A DNA stretch of 64,000 bases from Candidatus Gastranaerophilales bacterium. GTDB taxonomy: Bacteria; Cyanobacteriota; Vampirovibrionia; Gastranaerophilales; Gastranaerophilaceae. Within the stretch, counting starts at the first letter, position 1; each line of letters opens with the position of its first letter. The notes beneath the pieces are model-generated. The model was given only the letters and a program-made list of their open reading frames with translations, ran no database searches and was not told where the DNA came from. Positions 25,651 to 34,612 of this stretch are shown piece by piece. Both the position numbers and the translations under genes were made by a program. The stretch is taken from positions 62,001 through 126,000 of the forward strand of contig CALUUI010000002.1 in assembly GCA_944323925.1 (NCBI GenBank). The letters are read 5' to 3'.

Positions 25651-27508
25651 TTATACCCTCAGCTATTGATTTAGCAATAAGCTGTTTCCTTTTTTCCGTA
25701 ACCAGCTGCGCACGTTCGGCATCGTTTGAAATAAATCCCATTTCGACCAGTATTGCCGGAACTGTCGTATGATTTATAACATAAAATTTAGATTTGAACA
25801 ATCCTCTGTCTTTTGTAGACGGAATATTTTTTACAAGGTGTTTATGTACAACTTCCGCAAGCTCGTGGCTGTAATCGTTGTACCAATGGGTCTCAACTCC
25901 ATAAATATCATTTTTTACAGATGAGTTAACGTGGATACTTACATAAATATCAGGTTTTTTCTTTTCAGAAAATTCTACTCTCTCCTGAAGTGATACACTG
26001 CTATCGTCGTTTCTTGTCATATAAACTTTATAGCCCTTTTCTTGAAGTATAGCTTCTACCATTTTTGAAACATCAAGAGTAATATCTTTTTCATTAATAC
26101 CTGCTCTTATTGCACCGTAGTCAGTTCCGCCATGTCCGGGGTCGATTACAACGCTGCCTTTTACTTTCTTATTTCTTTGGATTAAAGGTGCTGGTGTTGG
26201 TGAAGTTACTACTATTTTTACGGCTTTTCCGTTTATATTTTGGTCAAATCTTATTACTTTATCCCTTGATAACGGGCAGGTCATTCTTATACCGATATTT
26301 GACATAAGTGAAAGTTTGATGTCTTTTAATCCTGCCTGCTCAAGTGCTTGTTTAAATTCCTGTTCGTTATAACTTACTGCATTTAAAAAATATGCCGTAA
26401 ATGAATCAGGATTTCGTCTTACTCCTATTATTACAGGTTTTGTAAATGCTAATGTAAATTCGTTTGTATATCTGTCTATTTTTTTATTAAAATATCCGTT
26501 TATATTGGTTTTTGTTTGTGAAACGTAAGCTGAATTTAATTTATCAGTATTAATAATAAAAATAGATTGGTTATCAGGAGAGAAAATAGGAAGATACTTA
26601 GCAGTTTGGTTTGTAGTAATTACAACCCTTGCTTTGTTAACTTCAAATTGTCCCACTTTAACTGTTTCACCGCTATCTCCAAGCGGAATTTCTTTATTCC
26701 TAATACTTGGTTCTACATACGAATTAGGCATATCTATAACCATTCTTGACGGATTAGACAAGAAGGTAGGATTTTCTATTTGAGCATGCCCGACACCTTG
26801 TACGAGGATTCCGTTGTTTTGATATTTAACAAGTTTTAGGTAATATCCTGTTTTTAGGTCTGTATCAATATTAGTTTTTTTTACCGTATCATAATTTAAT
26901 CCGTCTGAATTGTTGAGAGTTGTGTTTTTTATTGAACTTTGTATTTCTTCTAATACTTTTTTATCAGCATCAGGTTTCATTATTGGAATGGTATTTCTCT
27001 CAACTGTTTGTGAATATATTTTTGAGTATTCGTAATAATCATTAGATGATTTTCTAAAATCTCTGAAAATTGTGCTGAAATAATCTCCGTTTATATCCAA
27101 TTTTCCATAATTAATAAGAATATTTCCATTAATTTGAGAAACTTTAATATCAGAATTTGAAGTATCTTCATCAAGAGTTAAAACAACTCTTACAACTGAC
27201 GGAGAAACAGAATTTTGAGAAATAACAATTTCTTTAATCGGGCTTTTTTCAAGTACATAGTTACGTTTTTCACCGATAAGAACAGAGTTTTCTAAGTCAA
27301 AATAAACTCTGTTAGGCTGCTTAAGATTATAAGTTTTAATGTCTCTTTGCCCGCCATCGGGTGCTGTTGCAGATAAGAAAATAAGTTTATCAGAGTTATC
27401 AAAATGAACAGAATCAATTTTAAGGATATCTTGTGCTAAGACTGTCCCTGAAAAGCTCAAAAATAAACATATTATAAATGTTAATAATTTAAAAATAAAT
27501 TGTTTCAT
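25625..27508 (-). CDS. N-acetylmuramoyl-L-alanine amidase with AMIN domains (AmiC-like)
   Basis: Periplasmic zinc amidase cutting stem peptides from peptidoglycan. A Sec signal (MKQFIFKLLTFIICLFLSFS) is followed by two or more AMIN-type beta domains (about 30-130 and 200-400) and an Amidase_3 domain: VVIDPGHGGTDYGAI, SIHVNSS and AILVEMGFISN carry the zinc ligands and catalytic glutamate. The open frame extends 13 codons further; the start at the signal peptide is preferred. 627 residues. It overlaps murI, making a peptidoglycan pair. Repeated AMIN domains are typical of cyanobacteria and relatives. Confidence 0.92.
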   Translation of the reverse strand: MKQFIFKLLTFIICLFLSFSGTVLAQDILKIDSVHFDNSDKLIFLSATAPDGGQRDIKTYNLKQPNRVYFDLENSVLIGEKRNYVLEKSPIKEIVISQNSVSPSVVRVVLTLDEDTSNSDIKVSQINGNILINYGKLDINGDYFSTIFRDFRKSSNDYYEYSKIYSQTVERNTIPIMKPDADKKVLEEIQSSIKNTTLNNSDGLNYDTVKKTNIDTDLKTGYYLKLVKYQNNGILVQGVGHAQIENPTFLSNPSRMVIDMPNSYVEPSIRNKEIPLGDSGETVKVGQFEVNKARVVITTNQTAKYLPIFSPDNQSIFIINTDKLNSAYVSQTKTNINGYFNKKIDRYTNEFTLAFTKPVIIGVRRNPDSFTAYFLNAVSYNEQEFKQALEQAGLKDIKLSLMSNIGIRMTCPLSRDKVIRFDQNINGKAVKIVVTSPTPAPLIQRNKKVKGSVVIDPGHGGTDYGAIRAGINEKDITLDVSKMVEAILQEKGYKVYMTRNDDSSVSLQERVEFSEKKKPDIYVSIHVNSSVKNDIYGVETHWYNDYSHELAEVVHKHLVKNIPSTKDRGLFKSKFYVINHTTVPAILVEMGFISNDAERAQLVTEKRKQLIAKSIAEGIIEYISSKK

Positions 27509-27694
27509 TTTTTTATAGTCAACTATGCACCATAAAAATTTTATCAAAAATAAATCTCTAATGCCTTATTTTTACAAAAATTAATTATTAAAAATTTATT
27601 AGTAATTTTGATAAAAATTTTTAAACATATTAAGAATTATATCTTCAAAAAGATAAAAAAATATGGTACAATAAACCTATATTCGGAGTGTGAA

Positions 27695-28543
27695 ATGTTT
27701 AAATTAGGATTAATAGGCTACCCTTTAGGTCATTCAATATCAGCAGCAATCCACAGTGCGGCTATGAAAAGTATAGATGTGGAAGGAATATACGATGTTT
27801 TAGAAACACCGCCTGAGGATTTAATATCAAGAATAAAGTTTTTAAAGACACAGAATTATAATGGTTTTAATGTAACAATCCCGTTAAAAGTACCTGTATC
27901 ATTATTTTTGGATGAAATAGATGATTATTCAAATATAGCAGGCTGTGTAAATACCGTAAAAATAAATGCAGATAAGACATTATTCGGATATAACACCGAT
28001 ATTTACGGATTTAAAATGGCGATTCCTTTAGATGTAAATTTGAAAAATAAAAATGCATCAATACTAGGAACAGGCGGGGCTTCAAGAGCGGCGGTTGTTG
28101 GTCTTGCAGAACTTGGTGTAACAGAAATTGATATGTATACCAGAAACATAATAAATGCAAATCAGACTATTAATTATTTGAGAGCACAATTTCCAAATAT
28201 AAAATTTAGTGCATATCAAATACAAAATATAAGGGATTTATCGCATACTTCAATAATAGTAAATTGTACACCAATAGGTATGCGTGGTTATATGATGAAT
28301 GAAAGTCCGTTGGAAGAAGATGATATTAAAAAGTTAAAAGAAGATACAATAGTTTATGATATAGTTTATAATCCTACAAAGACAAAATTAATATCATTGG
28401 CGCAAAAACACGGATTAAGAACAATAGGCGGTCTTGATATGTTAATAATGCAGGCGCAAAGAGCTCAAATAATCTGGACAGGGAGAACACCTGATGCAAA
28501 CCTTATGAAAATAGCTGCCTTAGAAGTTCTTGCGGAGAATTAA
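27695..28543 (+). CDS. aroE: Shikimate dehydrogenase
   Basis: NADPH-dependent step of aromatic amino acid synthesis. MFKLGLIGYPLGHSIS starts the enzyme with the shikimate-binding serines, NVTIPLK holds the catalytic lysine, AGCVNTVK follows, GTGGASRAA binds NADP and GGLDMLIMQAQ ends the fold. The long frame from 27608 adds 29 residues with no homology; TCGGAG before the ATG at 27695 marks the true start, giving 282 residues. It is divergent from the amidase gene. Confidence 0.95.
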   Translation: MFKLGLIGYPLGHSISAAIHSAAMKSIDVEGIYDVLETPPEDLISRIKFLKTQNYNGFNVTIPLKVPVSLFLDEIDDYSNIAGCVNTVKINADKTLFGYNTDIYGFKMAIPLDVNLKNKNASILGTGGASRAAVVGLAELGVTEIDMYTRNIINANQTINYLRAQFPNIKFSAYQIQNIRDLSHTSIIVNCTPIGMRGYMMNESPLEEDDIKKLKEDTIVYDIVYNPTKTKLISLAQKHGLRTIGGLDMLIMQAQRAQIIWTGRTPDANLMKIAALEVLAEN

Positions 28544-28549
28544 AAACAA

Positions 28550-28951
28550 TTACTTAATTTGAAAAATACATTGAGAGCAGTGTGCTTTTGGATGGAAAAC
28601 TAAATTATCTTCCAAATCATACATTTTAGCAATTCTAACAACGAGTTTTGAACCGCAAAGCGGACAGTATAAATCTGTTTCACCTTGGAGTATTAGTTCT
28701 TTCAAATTATCAATAGTCTCAGGATTAACGGATATATCTTCAACATTTTTTTCGTAGTGCTTAATTTCAGCAGGCTGAAGTTTGAGTGCTCTTGCTAGTT
28801 TTTGTCTTATAGTGACCGATAAAAAAAGTTCTTTACCTGATTCAATATCTTCAATAACTTGGATATCAATTCCTGAACGTTTAGCTAAGCCTGTTACTGA
28901 CATGCCTGCTTTTTCTCGTTTTTCTGATATAAATTCTGCAAGACTTTTCAT
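28550..28951 (-). CDS. XRE-type helix-turn-helix protein with C-terminal zinc ribbon
   Basis: A 133-residue regulator-like protein. A helix-turn-helix at about 5-60 (KREKAGMSVTGLAKRSGID, QVIEDIESGK) is joined to a C4 zinc ribbon with C96, C99, C125 and C128. The domain pair suggests a DNA-binding protein whose ribbon binds a partner or metal. It ends 6 bases after the facing aroE stop. AAAGGATTA precedes the ATG. It lies just upstream of, and divergent from, the flagellar operon, so it could regulate it; that is inference. Confidence 0.82.
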   Translation of the reverse strand: MKSLAEFISEKREKAGMSVTGLAKRSGIDIQVIEDIESGKELFLSVTIRQKLARALKLQPAEIKHYEKNVEDISVNPETIDNLKELILQGETDLYCPLCGSKLVVRIAKMYDLEDNLVFHPKAHCSQCIFQIK

Positions 28952-29206
28952 ATTAATCCTTTAATACAGTGATAACTTTCTAATTATATCATAATTACAA
29001 AAGATTTAAGTCCGAAAAACAAAAATAATATTTATAACAAAGATTAATCCAAAGGTTAATATGAAATAGTAAAATTCAACCAAAAGGTTGATGAAGGTAG
29101 AAGCTAAATATTATACATTTAGAGTGTAGACTTGGTAAGTATTATATACAAAGGCAAAAACAGGCCTAAATAAAAGTAATAAAATGTCGGAGGAGAATAA
29201 TATATA
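28952..29206. other. Divergent control region before the flagellar operon
   Basis: A 255-base spacer. TCAACCAAAAGGTTGA at 29077-29092 is a perfect 6-bp hairpin or operator. A TTGGTAAGTAT motif at 29132-29142 recurs inside the operon. I find no convincing sigma-28 (TAAA..GCCGATAA) or sigma-54 (GG..GC) promoter. GGAGGAG lies before the first gene. Confidence 0.5.
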
Positions 29207-29758
29207 ATGGAGCTTACGGGCTTGGATATAGCATTAAGACGTATAAGCATGATTGAAAACAGATTTCAATCATTGATGAATGCTACAGGGACTGTAGATT
29301 CAGATTTTCAACATATATTAGACGACTCAGTAAAGATAAAAACCGGAAAAGGAACTCCGTCAGATAAGGCAGAAATCACAAATCTAATAGAGAAATACTC
29401 CGAACAAAACAATTTAGATGCAGATTTTGTAAAAGCAGTAATTCAACAAGAATCAGGTTTCAATCCGAATGCAACATCAAAATGCGGAGCAATGGGATTA
29501 ATGCAATTAATGCCAAAGACAGCAGAGAGTTTGGGTGTAACCAATGCTTATGATGCAGAGCAAAACATATATGGCGGAACAAAGTATTTAAAAGGTTTAT
29601 TAGACAGGTTTGATAATAATAAAGAATTGGCATTAGCCGCATATAATGCAGGACCTAATGCTGTAAAGAAATATGGTGGAATACCGCCATATGCGGAAAC
29701 GCAAAACTATGTAAAGCGTGTATTAAGTAATTACGATAATATGAAAGGAGCGTACTAA
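29207..29758 (+). CDS. Lytic transglycosylase (SLT domain) at the head of the flagellar operon
   Basis: Peptidoglycan-cutting enzyme, probably opening the wall for the flagellar rod. SLT fold: IQQESGFNP with catalytic E82, [10 protein letters not shown], then [18 protein letters not shown]. 183 residues, with no Sec signal; a flagellar-export-type N-terminus ([19 protein letters not shown]) is present instead. This fits export through the flagellar apparatus, standing in for the muramidase half missing from FlgJ. Its last base is shared with the flgF ATG. GGAGGAG precedes the ATG. Confidence 0.9.
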   Translation: MELTGLDIALRRISMIENRFQSLMNATGTVDSDFQHILDDSVKIKTGKGTPSDKAEITNLIEKYSEQNNLDADFVKAVIQQESGFNPNATSKCGAMGLMQLMPKTAESLGVTNAYDAEQNIYGGTKYLKGLLDRFDNNKELALAAYNAGPNAVKKYGGIPPYAETQNYVKRVLSNYDNMKGAY

Positions 29759-30573
29759 TGCTTGTAAGGAGTTTAGAGAGTGCAGCAAACGGCATGTTAT
29801 CGTTAATAGATATGAATGATAACATAGCGAACAACATAGCAAACGTAAATACAACAGGATACAAAAAGAGTGAATTAACATTTAAAAATGCTATGAATGC
29901 CGCTGTGTATAATCAAAAAGGCAGTGTAATAAGAGGTGAAACACAAAACAGATATCTAGGCGAATTAAGTTTAGGAAGTGAAACAATGCGCTTAACCAGA
30001 GATTTTTCTCAAGGAGCGAATGCAAAAACTAACAATAAACTGGACTTAGCAATAGAGGGAGATGGATTTTTCAAGATAGAAGACAGAGACGGAAATATCG
30101 CATATACGAGAAACGGTTCATTTTGTTTAAATAAGGATTCTTTCTTAGTAACAAAAGAAGGTGAATATGTTTTAGATAATATGAACAGACGAATAAGTAT
30201 CTGGAATGAGGATATGGAATTAAATGACAAAATGGATATAACTGTTTCAGAAAACGGTATGATAGAAGTAAATGATAACGGAATGAAATTTCCATTGCAG
30301 ACAATAGGAATTTGGGATTTTAGAGATAAAGAAAACTTATTTGAAGTAAATTCAACAAGATTTTTACCCAAAAATCCTGATGAGAATCCTGCAATACCTG
30401 CTGAAAGATATACGGTACAGCAAGGTATGTTAGAAATGTCAAACGTAAATGTAATTCGAGAAATGATAAATTCAATATCAACCTCAAGGAATTACGAATC
30501 ACTCTCACAGTTGGTGAGAACAAACAATGATATGTTATCTACGGCGATATCAGTAGGTAGGGTATCACAATAA
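29758..30573 (+). CDS. flgF: Flagellar basal-body rod protein FlgF
   Basis: Proximal/distal rod component of 271 residues. NIANNIANVNTTGYKKSE near 22-39 is the rod/hook N-terminal signature, DLAIEGDGFFKI the central one and EMINSISTSRNYES the C-terminal helix. Of the two adjacent FlgG-like genes this is called FlgF because it comes first and is more divergent. It overlaps the transglycosylase stop and is followed 31 bases later by flgG. Confidence 0.87.
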   Translation: MLVRSLESAANGMLSLIDMNDNIANNIANVNTTGYKKSELTFKNAMNAAVYNQKGSVIRGETQNRYLGELSLGSETMRLTRDFSQGANAKTNNKLDLAIEGDGFFKIEDRDGNIAYTRNGSFCLNKDSFLVTKEGEYVLDNMNRRISIWNEDMELNDKMDITVSENGMIEVNDNGMKFPLQTIGIWDFRDKENLFEVNSTRFLPKNPDENPAIPAERYTVQQGMLEMSNVNVIREMINSISTSRNYESLSQLVRTNNDMLSTAISVGRVSQ

Positions 30574-30604
30574 AAGAATTAAAAGACAAGGTGAGGACTA
30601 GAAA

Positions 30605-31393
30605 ATGTTAAGAGCATTAACCACAGCAGCAACAGGTATGATAGCACAACAAAACTATCTTGATGTAATAGCGAACAATGTGGCAAACGTAAATACAACA
30701 GGTTTTAAACAAGTAAGATTGGAGTTTCAGGATTTGTTATCACAAGCATCACGAACTCCCGGTGCGATGATGAACCAAGGTACATATCAACCTGTAGGTT
30801 TAGAAATAGGTTTGGGTGTAAAATCTGTAGCGACAACAAGAGTTTTCACACAAGGAACAGCGATGTTAACCGGACGTGATTTGGATATAGAAATAGAAGG
30901 TGAAGGATTTTTCCAAATCCAAAGAGAAGACGGTACATTAGCATATACTCGTGACGGATGTTTTCAACGTGACTCATTAGGTCAGGTATGTACAAATGAC
31001 GGTTTGTTATTACAACCTGCAATAACAATTCCGAACAATGCTACAAAAGTTACAATAACACAGGACGGTAACGTATCAGTATCAATACCTGGTCAAACAG
31101 AGCAGTCAGTAATCGGAAGTATCCAGTTAGTAAGATTTCAAAACCCGTCAGGGCTTCAATCAATAGGTCACAACTTATTCATTGAAACCTCAGCATCAGG
31201 AACACCTATAGCAGGAACTCCGGGGCAAGAAGGTTTAGGACTTTTACAACAAGGTATGATTGAAGGTTCTAATGTTCAGATTGTAGATGAGCTTGTAGGA
31301 TTGATTAAAGCGGAAAGAGCGTTTGAATCGAATTCAAAACTAATCAATGCATCAAGTGATATATTACAAACAACAAATAATATGGCTACATAA
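30605..31393 (+). CDS. flgG: Flagellar distal rod protein FlgG
   Basis: Distal rod subunit of 262 residues. MLRALTTAATGMIAQQNYLD and NNVANVNTTGFKQVR are near-consensus FlgG, with DIEIEGEGFFQI and the C-terminal ELVGLIKAERAFESNSK. GTGAGGAC lies before the ATG. It is followed by flgA, flgH and flgI, the standard rod-ring order. Confidence 0.94.
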   Translation: MLRALTTAATGMIAQQNYLDVIANNVANVNTTGFKQVRLEFQDLLSQASRTPGAMMNQGTYQPVGLEIGLGVKSVATTRVFTQGTAMLTGRDLDIEIEGEGFFQIQREDGTLAYTRDGCFQRDSLGQVCTNDGLLLQPAITIPNNATKVTITQDGNVSVSIPGQTEQSVIGSIQLVRFQNPSGLQSIGHNLFIETSASGTPIAGTPGQEGLGLLQQGMIEGSNVQIVDELVGLIKAERAFESNSKLINASSDILQTTNNMAT

Positions 31394-31430
31394 TAAAGCG
31401 GCTTGAGGAGAGAGGTTTAATTAAGGGATT

Positions 31431-32138
31431 ATGAAAAAGTTCATTTACATAGCAATAATATCAGCAATATTAAGCGGAGCAGTACAGGCTCAAACTATAG
31501 CGGGAAACACGGTAAAAGCTGATATTGCTAATGTACTTGAACAGACTTATTACAATAAGTTAACAGGTTGTGAAACAGAAGTACAAGTATTAAACGTACC
31601 GTTTAAAGATTTAATAGTACCAGATGGAAAGTTAACATATAAGGTAGTATCTCCGGAAGGCAGATATTTGCCAAGGGATATAAAGCGGATAAATGTTTAT
31701 GTTGACGGAACATTGGTTAAAACATTGAATTTACCTGTTCAACTAAAAGTATATAAGGAAGTTTTAACAGCTAAAGAACCTATGGTAAGAGATCAGGCAA
31801 TCACAGCAGAAAATACTTATGTACAGCGTATGAATGTAGCAGATAAGTTAGATTATGTACTAACAAATGACAGCTTATCAAAAGATATAAAAACCAAAAA
31901 ACCGATGAGACAAGGAGAGGTTTTAGATAAGAGATTTTTACAAATAAAACCTGAAGTAGTAAGAAACACAGAAGTAAGAGTATTCTTTACCTCGAATGAT
32001 AATCTGATGATAACAATAGATGCTGTAGCATTAGAAGACGGATTGTTAGGTGATTATATCAATGTAGAAAATAAGAATTATAAAAAAGTATATAAAGGGA
32101 AAATAATAGGCGAGAACAGAGTTCTTGTAGCTATCTAA
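31431..32138 (+). CDS. flgA: Flagellar P-ring assembly chaperone FlgA
   Basis: Periplasmic chaperone for FlgI. A Sec signal (MKKFIYIAIISAILSGAVQA) precedes a conserved FlgA body; the SAF domain is visible as AKEPMVRDQAITAENTYVQ and KKPMRQGEVLDKRFLQ, ending in VENKNYKKVYKGKIIGENRV. 235 residues. Ordered between flgG and flgH as expected. Overall identity to well-known FlgA is low, so context carries part of the call. Confidence 0.88.
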   Translation: MKKFIYIAIISAILSGAVQAQTIAGNTVKADIANVLEQTYYNKLTGCETEVQVLNVPFKDLIVPDGKLTYKVVSPEGRYLPRDIKRINVYVDGTLVKTLNLPVQLKVYKEVLTAKEPMVRDQAITAENTYVQRMNVADKLDYVLTNDSLSKDIKTKKPMRQGEVLDKRFLQIKPEVVRNTEVRVFFTSNDNLMITIDAVALEDGLLGDYINVENKNYKKVYKGKIIGENRVLVAI

Positions 32139-32153
32139 CGGAGTCAAGCGGAA

Positions 32154-32768
32154 ATGAATAAAAAAGTAATAATAACAATATTGTCAATAATAACTCTTGG
32201 AATAGGCATGGCAAGTGCTGAATCATTATTCACATTAGGAGCAACCGCAAATTATGGCGGAGTGCCAAAGTCATTATATGGTGGAGTTCAAGCAAGACAA
32301 GTAGGTGACTTAATCTCAATAATAATGAGTGAGAATGTAAGAATAAATGACAGTTTAGAGTATTCAAGCTCCAAGACTTCAACAACAACAGATTCATTTA
32401 CATCATATATAAAAAATTGGTTAGGTTTAGGCTTAAAAACAGCAGACGGATACGGCGGATCTAACGATGTAACAACATCAGCAGACGGTTCACGTCAAAT
32501 GACATTTGATGATAATATAGCTGTTCAAGTAGTACAACAATTACCTAATGGAAATTTATCTGTACAAGGTAAAAAAACAATAATAAACGGAAATGAACGA
32601 ATGGATTTTGTCGTAACCGGGATAGTAGATCCAAGATGGATAAATACCGAAGGTCAGGTGTATTCATATAATGTAGCAAATCTACAATTTGCATTATCTG
32701 GTAGAGGTTCAATTTCCAGAAATCAAAACGAAGGACTCTTCAACAGATTTGTTAAATACTTATTCTAA
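32154..32768 (+). CDS. flgH: Flagellar L-ring protein FlgH
   Basis: Outer-membrane ring of the basal body; proves a diderm envelope. ARQVGDLISIIMSENVRIND, NGNLSVQGKKTIINGNE and VTGIVDPRWINTEGQVYS match FlgH. 204 residues. Unlike enterobacterial FlgH, the signal sequence (about residues 1-22, ending GIGMASA) has no lipobox cysteine, so it is probably not a lipoprotein. It is followed by flgI after 19 bases. Confidence 0.92.
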   Translation: MNKKVIITILSIITLGIGMASAESLFTLGATANYGGVPKSLYGGVQARQVGDLISIIMSENVRINDSLEYSSSKTSTTTDSFTSYIKNWLGLGLKTADGYGGSNDVTTSADGSRQMTFDDNIAVQVVQQLPNGNLSVQGKKTIINGNERMDFVVTGIVDPRWINTEGQVYSYNVANLQFALSGRGSISRNQNEGLFNRFVKYLF

Positions 32769-32787
32769 TAAACTAAGGCAGGAAGAA

Positions 32788-33897
32788 ATGAAAATCATAA
32801 CAAAATTAACAGCAATAATAATGATACTAATGATGCTAGGCTCAAATGCGGTAATGGCAATAGAGTCAAAGGTAAGAATAATGGATTTAACACATATAAA
32901 AGGTGTAAGGGATAACCAAGTCGTGGGATATGGTATCGTCGTAGGTTTGCCGGGAACAGGTGATAATTCACGTTCAACACAAATCACCAATAAAATGTTG
33001 TTAATGAACTTAGGTACAGTAATTGAACAAGAAAACTACATCCAAAAAGGTTCATCAGCAGCAGTAATAGTAACAGCAACCATTCCCCCATTTTCTAAAA
33101 ACGGAGATAAAATAGATTGTACAGTATCAACTCTAGCCGATGCAAAGAGTTTAGAAGGCGGAGTATTGGTACAAACAATCTTGAAAGCACCAAACGGAGA
33201 GGCGGTAGCAGTAGCACAAGGTCCTGTATCAGTAGGCGGTATAAATAAAATAGCAGGCGGCGCACAACAGAGAACAGCAATAACAACAACAGGAAGAATC
33301 CCAGGCGGGGCAATAGTTGAACGTGATATCACAACAGATATAGGTGATGAAAACTCTGTCACATTATCACTTGATAAGTCTGATTATACCCTTGTATCGA
33401 GGATTGCACAGACAATTTCATCTAATGTAGCACCGGCAAAAGCAATTGACGGAAGTTCCGTACAAGTTCAAATCCCTGAAAAATTCCTAAATGATAGAGT
33501 AACTTTCGTATCTATTTTAGAAAATTTAGAAGTAAGTCCTACATTAGAAAGAGCAAGGGTTGTAGTAAATGAACGTACAGGAACCGTAGTTATCGGAAGT
33601 GATGTAAAACTTCTTCCTGCAGCAGTTGCGCACGGAAATATAACAGTAACAGTAACTACATCACCTGAATTTTCACAACCTTATCCGTTCTCTAATGGTG
33701 AAACTATTGGTTTTGAAAATGCTGAAGTGAGTATTAATAAAACAAGTGCAAGTCTTGTTTCTATGCCTGCAAACAGTAACTTAAACGACCTTGTAAGAGC
33801 CCTAAACTCAATAGGTGTAGCTCCAATTGATTTGATTTCTATATTACAAGCGCTTAAGAAATCAGGTAGTTTACAAGCAGAATTGATAATTATTTAA
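32788..33897 (+). CDS. flgI: Flagellar P-ring protein FlgI
   Basis: Periplasmic ring around the rod. After a signal peptide (MKIITKLTAIIMILMMLGSN then AVMA) comes RIMDLTHIKGVRDNQVVGYG, GLPGTGDNS and the conserved ASVLVTATIPPF-like and GASVERDI-like stretches (here AAVIVTATIPPFSKNGD and GAIVERDI). The frame opens earlier at 32689 inside flgH; GGAAG before the ATG at 32788 and the signal peptide fix the start. 369 residues, normal. Confidence 0.95.
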   Translation: MKIITKLTAIIMILMMLGSNAVMAIESKVRIMDLTHIKGVRDNQVVGYGIVVGLPGTGDNSRSTQITNKMLLMNLGTVIEQENYIQKGSSAAVIVTATIPPFSKNGDKIDCTVSTLADAKSLEGGVLVQTILKAPNGEAVAVAQGPVSVGGINKIAGGAQQRTAITTTGRIPGGAIVERDITTDIGDENSVTLSLDKSDYTLVSRIAQTISSNVAPAKAIDGSSVQVQIPEKFLNDRVTFVSILENLEVSPTLERARVVVNERTGTVVIGSDVKLLPAAVAHGNITVTVTTSPEFSQPYPFSNGETIGFENAEVSINKTSASLVSMPANSNLNDLVRALNSIGVAPIDLISILQALKKSGSLQAELIII

Positions 33898-33919
33898 CAG
33901 AAAAATAAAAGGTAAGTAT

Positions 33920-34273
33920 ATGAGTATAAATATAACAACAGCGGATACAGATGCTATCCAAATGATGTCAAAACAAACAATAAACGGTGAACAAGAGATT
34001 TATAACAAGATAAAATCTGCCGGTAATAAAAAAGAGCAATTAGATAAAGTTTCAAAAGAATTTGAATCACTATTTGTAACTAAAATGCTCTCTGTTATGG
34101 ATAATACTGTAGATAAAACAGGCGGTATTTTCGGTGAAAAACAACCTTATCTTGATACCTTTAAGTCGTTTATATTCCAAGAAATGGGTCGTGATATTGC
34201 TAATAATCCAAGAACATCAATAGGACTTGCAAAACAAATTTATACTCAAATGGAAAAATACGTTCAAGAATAA
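33920..34273 (+). CDS. flgJ: Rod-capping protein FlgJ, short form without muramidase
   Basis: Scaffold for rod assembly. KVSKEFESLFVTKMLSVM and GGIFGEKQPYLDTFKSFIFQEMG are the FlgJ N-terminal (rod-binding) signature. At 117 residues it has only this domain. The peptidoglycan-cutting function is probably supplied by the SLT protein at the start of the operon. GGTAAG precedes the ATG. Confidence 0.9.
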   Translation: MSINITTADTDAIQMMSKQTINGEQEIYNKIKSAGNKKEQLDKVSKEFESLFVTKMLSVMDNTVDKTGGIFGEKQPYLDTFKSFIFQEMGRDIANNPRTSIGLAKQIYTQMEKYVQE

Positions 34274-34310
34274 AATTAACAATAAAAAATGGTAAGTATC
34301 GGAGTAAAAA

Positions 34311-34586
34311 ATGATTTCTTCAATTAATCAAAATAGTACAAGTAGTTTACAAAACTTAACAAACCCAATAGGGTTAAAATACAAGTCAGATAATGATTTA
34401 AGCCAAAATGGAGAACAAGAAAAAATAGGAATAAATACAAAATCCAGCCAAAATGTGTTACAAAAAATCGATTTAGTGGAATTAAGAAAGTATGCAGGGT
34501 ATGCAGGCGAATCTAATATCACGGACGATGACATAAAATATGGATTAATATATGGACGAAGTGTCATTGCAGATTATTTAGCGTAA
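34311..34586 (+). CDS. FlgM-like anti-sigma-28 candidate
   Basis: A 91-residue hydrophilic protein with a disordered N-half (SINQNSTSSLQNL) and a C-terminal helical part (VLQKIDLVELRKYAGYAGES, DDIKYGLIYGRSVIADYLA). FlgM proteins share this plan, ending in a pattern like I..G.Y.VD..KIAD.L. Its place between flgJ and flgN, where flgM often lies, and the presence of a sigma-28-type factor at 61.2 kb support the call. Sequence match alone is weak. CGGAG precedes the ATG. Confidence 0.55.
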   Translation: MISSINQNSTSSLQNLTNPIGLKYKSDNDLSQNGEQEKIGINTKSSQNVLQKIDLVELRKYAGYAGESNITDDDIKYGLIYGRSVIADYLA

Positions 34587-34612
34587 TATGAATGGAATCA
34601 AACGGTGCAAAT

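Noticed and set aside
33036-33362. Antisense open frames across flagellar genes
   Set aside because: They are shadows of conserved flgI and neighbouring genes, with leucine/proline-rich low-quality translations.
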